Assembly: GCA_003290165.1 (NCBI GenBank)
Contig: QNQO01006950.1
Location: forward strand, 151,116-215,115
Source of the DNA: Berberis thunbergii
Taxonomy: Eukaryota; Streptophyta; Magnoliopsida; Ranunculales; Berberidaceae
Direction: 5' to 3'
DNA: 64,000 nt
Position 1 is the first letter of the stretch, and the number at the start of each line of letters is the position of its first letter. Shown here piece by piece: positions 31,139 to 41,165 of the stretch. The notes beneath the pieces were generated by a model. The model was not told the origin of the DNA and searched no databases. It saw only the letters and a list, made by a program, of their open reading frames with translations. The position numbers and the translations under genes were made by a program.

Positions 31139-34100
31139 TTAGGCCATAGATATCTTGCATGCCCAACTTTTCGAGTGAGTTGGAAAATACACCACTTGGA
31201 ACTGCCATGGTCAGGATATCAGCTAGCAGGTCTCCAGATTTTAGAAATGGAACTTCAATGATTTGAGCTTCCAACTTTTTTTTTAATGAAATGTTTATCC
31301 ACTTCAACGTGCTTGGTGCGATCATGTTGTACATGGTTATGAGCTATGGCAATTGCAACCTTATTGTCACAATAAAAAGACATAGCATATGTAGGTTTAA
31401 AACCCAAGTCTCTCATTACATACTTCACCCATAGTAACTCACATATTCCTTGAGCAGTCGCCCTATACTCATCTTTAGCACTCGATCTAGATACAACCTT
31501 TTGTTTTTTACTCCTCTAGGTAACTAGATTATCACCAACAAATGTGAAATAACCAACAATAGAACGCATGTTAGTATTATCTTCCGTGTAATCCACATTA
31601 GTATATCCCTCAATATCCAAGTGATCATTCTTGGTGAACATAATCCCTTTCCCCAGAGCACTCTTCTAGTATTGTAAAATTCGATTCACCGCATTCATAT
31701 GTATTTCACTGAGAGCATGCATGAATTGACTGATAACACTAACAACATATGCTCTATCAGGTCTTGTATGGGACAAATAAATTAACTTTCCCACAAGACG
31801 TTGATATCTCTCCTTATTGGAGGGAACATCACTTGGGTTTTCATGTAGCTTATGGTTCTGTTCCATTGGAGTTTCAGCTGGTTTGCAGTCTAATATTCTT
31901 GTATCAGCTAACAAATCCAATACATATTTTTTTTGGAAAAAAAAATGCCTTGATTTGATCAAACCATTTCTATGTCAAGGAAATACTTTAATTCTCCAAG
32001 TTCTTTCATCTCATATTCATTTAATAAATAATTCTTGAATTTGTCAATTTAAAAAACATCACTTTCTGTCAATATCATATCATCCACATAAATAATTAGA
32101 GCAGTCACCTTGTCTTTTTTGTGCTTTAGAAACAGTGTGTGATCTGAGTTACCCTGTTTGTACCCAAAGTTTCTCATTGCCAATGCAAATCTTCCAAACC
32201 AAACTCGTGGAAATTGTTTTAGCTCATACAATGCCTTTTTAACTTGGACACCGTTCTTGTATTTTCTAAAACACCTAGTGGAAGATCCATGAAGAAAGTC
32301 ATTTTTCACATCATCATATTGTAGCAATAACCAGTTTTGATTAGCAGCCACAGAAAGCAACACTCGTACAATATTAATCTTTGCCAAAGAAGCAAATGTC
32401 TCATTGTAATCCACCCAATATTTTTGAGTGTATCCTTTCGCAACAATCTTGCCTTGTACCTCTCGATGGAGCCATCCACTTTGTGTTTAATAGTGAAAAT
32501 TCATCTGCAACAAACAATTCTCTAGAACCACATCCCAAGTGCAATTCTTTTGTAATGCTCTCATTTCTTCAGCCATAGCTTCGGTCCATTTAGAATTTGC
32601 TAATGCATCCTACAACTATCTTGGAATAGATACAGTAGATATTTGACATAGAAAAGATTCATATGACTTGGAAACTCTATGGGTTGACACACGATTACTA
32701 ATGGGGTATTTGGATATACTATTTAAACCTGCAAGCTGCAGTATATTGAGGTTTGGGTTTACCACGATTTATACGTGTTGGTAATTGATATTTTGGTGGT
32801 TCAGGTTCAAGTTCAGTATTGAACGTGTTGTGGAGAGAGAGGGGAACTATCAACAACGACAATATTTGGTCATGTCGAAATATTTTCTCCTTCTAGAGAC
32901 TTCTTAGTATCTAGAATATCATGGATCTGATCATTTGGAAGAGATGTAACAACAATAGATATATTATCATCATGGCATCTATTCTCTTCAAAAACACCAA
33001 CCATCCCCCCCCCCCCCCCCCTAAAGAAAAGAGCCATCAGCAGAGAAATAGGCCAAATCCTCATTGAATGTAACATCCATAGTGATATACATATTTTGAG
33101 TAGGAGGATGATAACAACAATATCCCTTCTGATGAAAGGCATATCCCACAAAAACACATTTTATAGCCCAAGGTGATAGTTTTCCACGTTGATGTGAGTG
33201 AAGATGGACATAAGCAACACACCTAAAAACTTTGAAAGAGATATTAGAGTCGGGGCATATTCAGTATCTTTGTAGTGAGGACCTAAAGTGGAGTTTGAAA
33301 TGCAAGAACACTAGAAAGAACTTGGTTAATGACATACACAGCAGATAACAAAGCATCATCCGACAAATACTTAGGAACGTTCTTATCAAATTTGAAAGCT
33401 CGAGTAACCTCTAGAAGTTTACAATTGCGACGCTCAGTAACACCGGAAGTATTACTACATGATGTTTGATGAATGGTGCCTTGTGATCGAAAGAAAACAA
33501 CAAGGTCATTTGTGAGATTTGTGAGATATTCGCCTCCATTGTCTGACCGCACACTTTTGATAATTGTAGAAAATTTAGTGTGGACCATAGTGCAGAATTG
33601 TTTAACAACACTAGTCATCACTCTTGTGCTTAAGTAAATAACTCTAGGTAATTAGAGTGCAGTCGTTTCTAAAGGTAATAAACCATTGCTTACCAGTAGA
33701 AGTGGAATGTTGAGAGGGGCCCCATACATCCGAATGAATCAAAGTAAATGGCATAGATGTTTTATTCATACTCAATGTAAAAACAATATGATGACTTTTA
33801 GCCAAAAAACAAGTCTCACAAGTAGCACCTTTGAATTCATTATCACAAAATTCAAACAAAGTAGGCAGAAGATGTTTTAATTAGCCAAAAAATGGATGTC
33901 CTAAGCGTTGATGCCATAACCAAATCAACTTCTGATTCTCCAATGAGCACTTACTAGTTTGGTTACCTGCAATATTCAACTTTGAGCCATGAAAGTACCA
34001 CGAGTCTCCTCTCTTAAAACCACGTCTCATCTCCACCTGAGTATGAGGGTCCTGAAAGATGCAATGATTTGGGAAAAAATGATCGGAATATGCAGTCATA

Positions 34101-35160
34101 AGTTTAGATACATATATTAAATCATTCTCTAAAGTGGGAACAAGAAGAACATTAGACAATATGATGTTGGGTGTAAGCTGAATGGTTCCAATATTACTTA
34201 CAGAGGTTAACTGACCATTGATAGTTTTAACAACATAATTTGAGCAATTTTTAGTGAAGGTAGTGAATTTCTTAGCGTTATTAGTCATATGATCCGTTGC
34301 TCCATTGTCAACTATCCATGCATTACCACAAACAAAAGTAGAAGTACATAAAGCATAACTGAACATACCCGATTTGGCCTCATCTCCATTCGCAGTGGTT
34401 GAAGTAGTAGCAAGGGATGCTCTACTTGTTTTTCTAGCAATAAGTTAATCTACCCAATTAAGTCAACCATGTATTGTCTGACATTTTTCCACAGTATGGT
34501 TATTCTTACCACAACGAGTACACTTGCGTTCATCTTTAGCCAGATTAAAAGATTTGAAGTGTTTAGTAGGTTCAAATGAGTTGCCTGTTCCTCCTTTGCG
34601 TGCAGTAAAGGCACTACTACTAGCCTTTTTCTCACTCATAATTTTCAGGCAGATATCTATTTCCCAAATCATGGCGTAAGTTTCTAGGACATCAGGAAGA
34701 TAATCAGAACGAAGTACATGGGCATGAGTTGCATCAAGATGAGAATCTAATCCTTTCGATAAGATGTAAACGCGAAATTTTTGCACTTGCTAAATGAGTA
34801 CAGAGATCAATTTCATTCTCGATCTAAAGAAGATTGATAACATCAAGCTCCTGCAAGATTGTTTGTAGTTCTTCATAGTATGCCTCCAGGGTACGACTTT
34901 CTTGTTTGATGTTGATAGATCTCCAAGTTAACTCATAAACTTTGGAAGAACTATTACTCACACTATAGGTCTTCTCTGCAACCCGCCAGATTGCCCCTGT
35001 TGTAGGAAAATGATCGAAGAGAACTCTCACATGCTTTTCCATTGAATTAAAAAGTCATGTTTGAATGGTACAATTTTCCTCCTCCCAAGTTTCATAGGCT
35101 TCAACATTAGTATTCTCAGGGGCCTTCTTCGTGCCAGTAATATAGTCAAGTTTTTTTTGC
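31139..35160 (-). pseudogene. Copia gag-pol, many frameshifts and stops
   Basis: Minus-strand domains in order are as follows. Gag: 34463-35042 (SRTLEAYYEELQTILQELD; zinc knuckle CTRCGKNNHTVEKC at about 34480-34530). Protease: about 34310 (AWIVDNGATDHMT, the DSGA site as DNGA). Pre-integrase: LIWLWHQRLGHPFFG near 33890. Integrase: 33283-33860 (LIHSDVWGP, SDNGGEY). Reverse transcriptase: 32049-32414 (KKALYELKQFPRVWFGRFAL, catalytic YVDDMIL near 32075-32095), with RNase H and the C-terminus at 31134-31960 (YLSHTRPDRAYVVSVISQF, ADILTMAVPSGVFSN). The YVDD box, UBN2-type gag and C-terminal VFS...KLGM end fit a common plant Copia lineage. It cannot give a full polyprotein. Confidence 0.88.
33005..33021 (+). 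repeat. Poly-C run
   Basis: Seventeen consecutive C bases lie inside the Copia pol relic. Read on minus they give a Gly run. Confidence 0.9.
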
Positions 35161-35470
35161 CACTACACCAAATTAGCACTTTTGTAACAACTCTCAAAAC
35201 AATATCATTTTTGAAATGTTACAATTCACCAAATAATTTCAAGTCAAAATAAAATTTAGTAAAAAAAAATGAAAAACAGTAACACAAAAAAATGATACAA
35301 TAAGTTGAATCACCATGAATAGTATCACTTTTATAACCATACTCTTCATGGTGATACAATTATTGTATCATTTTGTTTGTGAAAATGTGTAAAATTGTTA
35401 GGTGGATTGTTACACTTCAAAAGTGATATTGTTTTTGGGGTTGTTACAAATATGCCAATTTCGTGTAGTG
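35161..35470. mobile_element. 310-bp CACTA-type MITE inside the Copia element
   Basis: The insert begins CACTACACCAAATTAGC and ends GCCAATTTCGTGTAGTG, so the termini are inverted (CACTACACCAAATT and CACTACACGAAATT). It is flanked by TGC on both sides (35158-35160 and 35471-35473), a perfect 3-bp target duplication as CACTA elements make. Inner sequence is partly self-complementary (GTAACAACTCTCAAAACAATATC against GATATTGTTTTTGGGGTTGTTAC), so it can fold into a hairpin. It has no coding capacity. Its terminus is close to that of the two gene-capturing CACTA elements here, though its inner sequence lacks their CCACGG repeats. Confidence 0.88.
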
Positions 35471-35705
35471 TGCTAGCAATAAACATGCCAGCCATATGAG
35501 CCAAATAATCATAGTTGGTACGACCAGTCAATTTCTCAGGAGCAATTTTGAAATTATTACATGTGTTAGTAATCATTTTGTAAAAAAAATTAGGATAGCA
35601 GGGGAAGTATACTGTAGTGGTTTAGGATAGAAAAAAAAAATGTCATCTAAAGATCTAAGATTAAAGAAATAACATGTTTGCAGTTTAGAGACAGTTCAGA
35701 ATCAG

Positions 35706-35718
35706 GGTTCTGATACCA
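35706..35718 (-). other. Primer-binding site of the Copia element
   Basis: On the minus strand TGGTATCAGAACC follows the 5' LTR, matching the initiator tRNA-Met complement TGGTATCAGAGC except near its end. Confidence 0.85.
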
Positions 35719-36055
35719 TGACAACTAAAACAATGGTGGAGAATTAAAATAATGGTGGAGAGTTTTTTTTTATTGTATTCATCTCTCTGGAGGAAAAATA
35801 TATGTAGAGGTACAACAAGAAACTTAGTTAGGAAAGAACAAGCAAATTGATCTACTCATATACTAATTGATCTAATTACAACTATTACATGGAAACTATA
35901 ATTACAGTATCAACAGGGATCCATTAAGCACAACTCATGCCATAACTAAAGAAGATCAAATCTTCTATGATTAAACACAACTCCTACCAACGTACTCGTG
36001 CCATAATTAAAAGGGAGATCAAATCTTCTATGATTAAGCACAACTCATGCCAACA
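35719..36055 (-). repeat. 5' LTR of the Copia element
   Basis: On the minus strand it runs from TGTTGGCATGAGTTGTGCTT to GTTTTAGTTGTCA. It contains three related copies of GATCAAATCTTCTATGATTAA-type sequence, where the 3' LTR has one or two. Confidence 0.85.
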
Positions 36056-36374
36056 GAGTGATGGAACTGGAGTTGGTTTGCCCTATGTGTCAGGAATGCT
36101 CGGATCCCTTGGACCATACTTAGTTGGAGTGTTGCTAACTCCATTTGGTTTCATTTCATCATTCTTTGTGGCATGGTCCATTATTAATGTGCTTCATGAC
36201 TGGAAATGCCAAGCATATTCCAAAGGAAAGAGAGGAGGGGAGTGGTCTGTCATTTCTTATCTGATTGTCTTTGATGTTATGGTTTCCCTATGGTACATTG
36301 ACTCATCCTACACAATTTTCAAGGGAATTCATTTCCAAGATTTCATTGCGTTTTGGGAGCTCGTTACGACTTAG
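36056..36374 (+). pseudogene. Fragment of an unidentified multi-pass membrane protein gene
   Basis: Immediately right of the Copia LTR a plus frame reads GVGLPYVSGMLGSLGPYLVG then VLLTPFGFISSFFVAWSIIN, then LHDWKCQAYSKGKRGGEW, ending FKGIHFQDFIAFWELVTT before a TAG at 36372. It has two or three hydrophobic stretches and a composition like a real protein, not a chance frame. I do not recognise the family. There is no start codon of its own; the upstream ATG lies in LTR sequence. The Copia element may have cut the gene. Confidence 0.35.
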
Positions 36375-36724
36375 TCGTCAATAACCCCTTGTCACTCTAA
36401 TCCAGTCTTGTGAGCTTAGTAGCCGGCCTGGTTTTGGTGCCTGACCTGGCCTGGCTTTTTTACATTTTTTGCCCCTCGTTTCTACATTTTTGTGGTTGTT
36501 TTTAAAGAGAGAAGGGCAAAAGATGTAAAAAGGCCCCTCCCAGGCTGGCTAGAATTTTTGATATATTTTTAGGAAAATTCTAAACAGCGAATTTGTATTT
36601 TTAGGAAAATCCTACAAAGGCAAACCCTCCCCCCCCCCCCCCCCCCCCCCCCCATCGCTGTTTTCCTCGCTATGTAAATTGAATCTTTCAAAAAAAAAAA
36701 AAAAAAAAACTATTACTCGCCCAA
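36375..36724. other. Spacer with poly-C and poly-A tracts
   Basis: No gene recognised. A run of 25 C bases (36629-36653) and one of 20 A bases (36690-36709) lie close together. Confidence 0.6.
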
Positions 36725-37340
36725 TATGGTGGAACCTCCTTGAAACGAACCTATCCTTTAGGAAGAGTAGAGAATTTGTATTTAAGAATGCACTCTGTTT
36801 TGGGGGTGAGAAATGATAATATATTCAAGGTTTGAGAAGGTTGGGCCTTGGATGAGGAAAGAAATGAAGATTTTGGTGATCCACTTTGGTAGGCGTTAGG
36901 AGTTTCATGAGTGATGGAAGTTCACTAAGAAAAGGCCATGAGTTTATGGTGTGGATGTTGTGTTTTGAAGTAGAAAGTTACAAAGCTTAAAAATAGCAAG
37001 GATAAGCAAAGTCCTGGGTAGAGCTTTATGTGGTTTCAAAGAGTGGTTAGGATCAGATGGAACTCCAATTCTTGTATGCGATGAAGCTGCTCCTAGCCAA
37101 CGTGCCCCATTGGCATGTTGTAAGTACTTGAATTAGAAAGTGAGGACTGAAGGTTCGCCATACTGACAGAGATGTAGAATTACTGCCAACCTTTTAAAAA
37201 CACTTTGTCCCGCAACATTAAAGGCATGAACACCAGAACTTCAACCCTTCATGTTGTTAGATCAATGTTTTTTATGTTTCCAAAATTGTCCATCTCTCAC
37301 GTTGTCATGACTTCTTACTATAAAGAGTTGCAGATGGAAA
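36725..37340 (-). pseudogene. Duplicate of the 5' part of the P450 gene (promoter-side and N-terminal fragment)
   Basis: This stretch aligns with 40565-41165 almost base for base with scattered changes, covering the P450 N-terminus and about 250 bp upstream. On the minus strand it reads LPKWITKIFISFLIQGPTFSN then LEYIIISHPQN, matching LPEWITNVFSS...GPPFSNLKYVITCHPKN in the main copy. Both copies share the same frameshift just after HP(K/Q)N. It has additional stops (for example in THGLFLVNFHHS*) and ends before the P450 core. It is a truncated duplicate without coding potential. Confidence 0.85.
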
Positions 37341-37974
37341 TATGGGTCCATAGGCATGACAATCAGAAAAGGAAGAGAAGAGAAAAAAGGGAGAATTTGA
37401 AAAATCACTCAAATTGTAGAGAAAAATTTTAGTGGAAGTGTTGAAGGAATGTTCCATCCATGAAAATCACAACGATAGTCATCTTCAACCTCAAGTACTC
37501 AACTTTGTTTTGGCCCTTAGATTTTTTTCTTGTAAACCAAACATAACCTTTGTAAAATTGTATCCGGTACAACTAGATTCTATTCTAAACTCTGTTTCTC
37601 ACTCAACTCAATTTGCAGTCGGCCATGTTAGAATAGGCTATCATATCCCCTGATACACCCAATTAAAAACAATATTATTTTTGTTATATTCGAAGATATG
37701 CAACAAAAAATTGAGATTTTGTGGGCTCAATGGTCAAACAATTAAAAACACGTGCATGCACATATATACATGCCTACATGTGCATTACATTAGAATGTAG
37801 TAGGTTGAAGTAATCACCTAAGGAAGTAGAATAAGAGGTTCAAGATGCGACAGAAAATTAATACACCCAAGTATGACCATGTGTGTCATTCATTAAATTA
37901 CATATGGGTCTTTCATGAACTCACTACTCAATGTGGAAATGACATGCTCATTGATGCTAATTAGAAGACTGACT
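37341..37974. other. Spacer, no gene recognised
   Basis: Frames at 37205-37432 and 37432-37653 show no family motif and partly overlap the P450 duplicate. Confidence 0.4.
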
Positions 37975-38700
37975 GATTACAACAATTGATAGATTGGAGC
38001 AGAGACTCGTTGTTTGTGTAGGGATTTTAAGAACGACTTGGGAGAATCCAAGAAGACTCTTGGTATGAAGCTTAAGAATCACTTAGGATCGGACAATCTT
38101 GAGGAGGAAGGGCGGGTTTTGACTCTGATGACAGTTTGAATGAGGTGATTGCATGATTTGGGAAATAATGTACTCAGACTTCCAGTTAATGTGTTGCTCA
38201 GTAGCGTGAGTGCATGGCTAGGTTTCTTATATGAGTGTAGTTGATTGCTTGAAGTGCAATCATGACCATTCAGTCTAACAGTTCACATGCAGTCAGTTTG
38301 ATTTGTGAAAGCAAACAACCAACATATGTAGATGGTGAAATATGTTAAGTATCTTTGGGTAACCTTGGATGTGAAAATAACTGTACCATTTTAATAGTAG
38401 TACGTTGTCTAAGGTGTATGATTTTGTGTAGGATACGTGATGATGATTCAATGAGGTTATTATATAGGACATGGGAATATATGATCGTAACAGATGCTGT
38501 GAAGGAGGATTTACATCTTTAGTATAGGTGACTTGGGAATTACTATGGAGGCCGGGTGGAGGCGCATTCTATTTCATTTGGTAAAGAACCAAGTTCATCA
38601 TGTGAGGACCAATCATATTGATGTCCTATTTAACATTTTAGGAACACTTGGCAATAATGGTGAGATTTCATTACAATTAGTGGTATCAAGGTCACCAGCA
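37975..38700 (+). pseudogene. Probable Copia reverse transcriptase/RNase H relic
   Basis: Fragments in changing frames resemble the end of a Copia polyprotein: LKNDLGESKKTLGMKLKNHL at about 38025-38085 (compare the L.EA(K)KILGM(E)I.RD block), MVKYVKYLWVTLDVKI near 38331 (compare AVKW(I)LRYL(K)GT.D), and HHVRTNHIDVLFN followed by NNGEISLQ at about 38595-38690 (compare the RTKHIDVR.HFIRE....GEI RNase H end). It is very decayed, with no LTRs seen. It lies between the P450 duplicate and the main P450 copy. Confidence 0.5.
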
Positions 38701-39322
38701 ACAACAAATAACTTCATCACCGTCTGCAGTCTGCAAGCAACCTTTGTTAACCAAGTATGCTATCACATATGGTTTGGTGTTCTTGCCTTTAGTAGCCTAT
38801 CACATATGCAATCCTTTGATTAGAGCCTAGGTGCGAGTCACCAATTCCATATATATAGTACCAGATCATACCATGTAGTGGCCACTCTAACGAGCAGCAC
38901 AAGAGGAAACTTCCTAGTTTATGACATCGACACTTGTGGAATTCAGCTAAAAATATAAAATAGGTTCGACTTGCTAGTGGTGCATCTACTATGATGCACA
39001 ATTATGTAAACTATCACATGATATATCTTAAAACTTGTGCTTAGTTTAGTTGAATATGACAAAAATTACCAAGTTTGTTTATTTCATGAAATGTACAAAA
39101 TTTTCATAAGTTATGGAATTCAAAAATGGAGCAGAGAATTTTCACTTTAGGTGGAAAACTAGTGGGCGATCTTGCATGTATCCCAGCTGTCTAATCAAAG
39201 GCTTTACCTGTCTAGTATTTACCATAGATTTTCTCAACTAGGTTGGCTATGTATTACCTCATATATCTAAAAAAGAAATAGCAAATCGTTAAGCTCTTGT
39301 ACTGAACAACTTACAGTAACTA
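38701..39322. other. Downstream flank of the P450 pseudogene, nothing recognised
   Basis: AT-rich with no coding motif. It may hold the P450 3' UTR on the minus strand. Confidence 0.4.
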
Positions 39323-40895
39323 CTAGACAGTTCCATTCCATGGATTTCGTTCTTCTATCTTAACCAATAATCCATTCTTCATTTGAAGGTTAACAACAGG
39401 TTTTATGCTGATTGATAGACCTTCCACTAATTCAATATGAAAGTTGAAGAGTATAGCTGCAACAGCAACCTTCATCTGAGTGACTGACAAGTCCTTCCCT
39501 AAACAAGTCATTGGCCCAACATTGAAAGGAAAGAATTTTGAGAAATGTTCATGGCTAAGCTGCCCTTCATTCTCTATCCATCTTTCAGGCATGAATTCCA
39601 AGCTATCATCTCCCCAAATCCATGGCATCCTTCCCTCGGAATAGAATGAGATGATAATCTGCATACCTGGCTTCACAATAGTGCCATCAGGAAGAAGATC
39701 CTCTTCAGCTACACCTTTGCTATTGAGAGGAACCGGAGGATAGAGCCTTAGTGATTCGCATATGGCAGCATGCAAATACACCAGCCCCTTGAGATCGTTC
39801 GAGTCAAACAGCCAAGGGCAATTAGTTCCTCGAACACATTCATCTTTTCTATCAAATTTCTTCAGCAATTGAAGCTTCAATTCGCTGATAATCTTCTCCT
39901 CCGCATGCGGAGTTTGCGCAACCAACCAAAAAAACCAAATGAGACCAGAACCAATTGCATCTTTTCCAGCAGCAAACACATTCAGCATTGTATCTCTTAG
40001 AACAGATTCGTTCATTGAGAAATCGTCAAAAGACTTCATGAAGATAGACAAAAGATCTTTTGAGTCTGGTTTTTGAAGTAGGGCCTCTCTCTTCAGAGAA
40101 ATATATTCTAGTAACCGAAGATCAATAGTCTTCCTTGCCTTGGCTAATGTTCTTTCACTCCCAACCCTGAAAACCCGAAGCAACTTCCAACCAATTTTAG
40201 TCATTACATGTCGTCTAAATATGGATTTGTGAGCATCATCCATGGCTTCTGCGAATTTGTTCTTTGGTAGGCCTACAGAAAGAGACTTCTCATCATCTAT
40301 CCCAAATATAATACTCATGTTTGTATCAAATGTAAATCTTGAACAGATATCTTGCAAGTCAATGCTACAGCCTTGTTTTGCAACACGGGATAAAAATGGT
40401 ACGAGCTCACATTCCACCACCTTTCTACTCGTACTGGCAACAAAGCTTCGAAACTCTTGTGAAGAAAAGCAAGTGTGTCCCATCTTTCTGTGCAAGCGCC
40501 ATTCCTGACCATCTACATTTAGTATTCCGTTGCCCAGTATATCAAAAATCTCCTTGAAATCTTTCCCTTTAGGAAAATTAGAGAAATTTGTTTTAAGAAC
40601 ATACTATGTTTTTGGGGTGACAAGTTATAACATACTTGAGGTTTGAGAAGGGTGGGCCTTGGATGAGGACAGTACCAGTTCCGCGTGAGCTGAAAACATT
40701 GGTGATCCACTCAGGGAGGCGTTGGGAGTTCCACACGAGCCATGGAAGTTCACCAAAAAAAGGCCAGGAGTTTATAAGGCAGGTGGTGTTTTTGAAGTAG
40801 AAAGTTACAAAGACTAAACATAGGAAGGACAGGCAAAGTCCAAGGAAGAGAATTGTAGGGTACCAAAGAGAGGTCAGGACCAGATAGAACTCCAT
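39323..40895 (-). pseudogene. Cytochrome P450, CYP86-clan (CYP96-like), frameshifted
   Basis: The gene would encode about 520 residues, the usual P450 length: an N-terminal membrane anchor from an ATG near 40895 (MEFYLVLTSLWYPTILFLGL) and the core from about 40606 down to 39323. Core motifs are the I-helix AGKDAIGSGLIWFFWLV, ExxR as ESLRLYPPVP, PERW and the heme loop FNVGPMTCLG. Resemblance to CYP96-type fatty acid/alkane hydroxylases (FAAG.D, WFFWL, GKDL...QMK) is clear. Three oddities appear. Frame changes after CHPKN at about 40607-40612. The conserved heme-loop Arg is Met (ATG). The I-helix acid-Thr pair reads DA where DT is usual. The frameshift is shared with the duplicate at 36.7 kb. 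Introns are absent, as is common in this clan. It is most likely an inactive gene. Confidence 0.88.
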
Positions 40896-41165
40896 AATTT
40901 CTTGCAGGCGACGAAGATGCTGTAAACCAAGGTACCTCACTGGCATTGTTTAAGTACCGGATCTTGAAAGCAAGTACTTCATGTCCGCCTTATCGACAGA
41001 GATGTAGAACTACCAGCGAACTTATTGAAATACTTGGTCCTGCAACAGTAAAAACATGAATACTAGAATTTTGGCCCTGTATGTCATTGGTTTTTAGGTT
41101 TCCCAAATTGCCCATGTCTCATATTGTCATGATTAGTTACTGAAAACAGTTGAAGATGGGCAATT
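40896..41165 (-). other. Upstream region of the P450, duplicated at 37.1-37.34 kb
   Basis: Sequence before the P450 ATG matches the flank of the duplicate (GACAGAGATGTAGAA.TAC, TCTCA..TTGTCATGA), showing the duplication included the presumed promoter. No TATA box can be assigned with confidence. Confidence 0.55.

Larger units (their letters stand above)
30891..36055 (-). mobile_element. Degenerate Ty1/Copia LTR retrotransposon
   Basis: The LTRs are at 30891-31126 (3') and 35719-36055 (5'), in minus orientation. Next to the 5' LTR is a primer-binding site complementary to initiator tRNA-Met (TGGTATCAGAACC on minus), and next to the 3' LTR a purine tract (CTTGAGGGGGAG on minus). Between them, in Copia order on the minus strand, are gag with a CCHC knuckle, protease, pre-integrase and integrase, reverse transcriptase and RNase H, all broken by stops and shifts. 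The outer flanks GTAAT and GAGTG do not match, so the target duplication is lost or the ends have rearranged. A 310-bp CACTA MITE has inserted in the gag region. Confidence 0.9.

Noticed and set aside
37205..37653. Two plus-strand frames of about 75 residues as small genes
   Set aside because: The first overlaps the P450 5' duplicate and neither shows a family motif.
39323..40895. Functional cytochrome P450 gene
   Set aside because: The frameshift shared with the duplicate and the changed heme-loop Arg make a pseudogene more likely.
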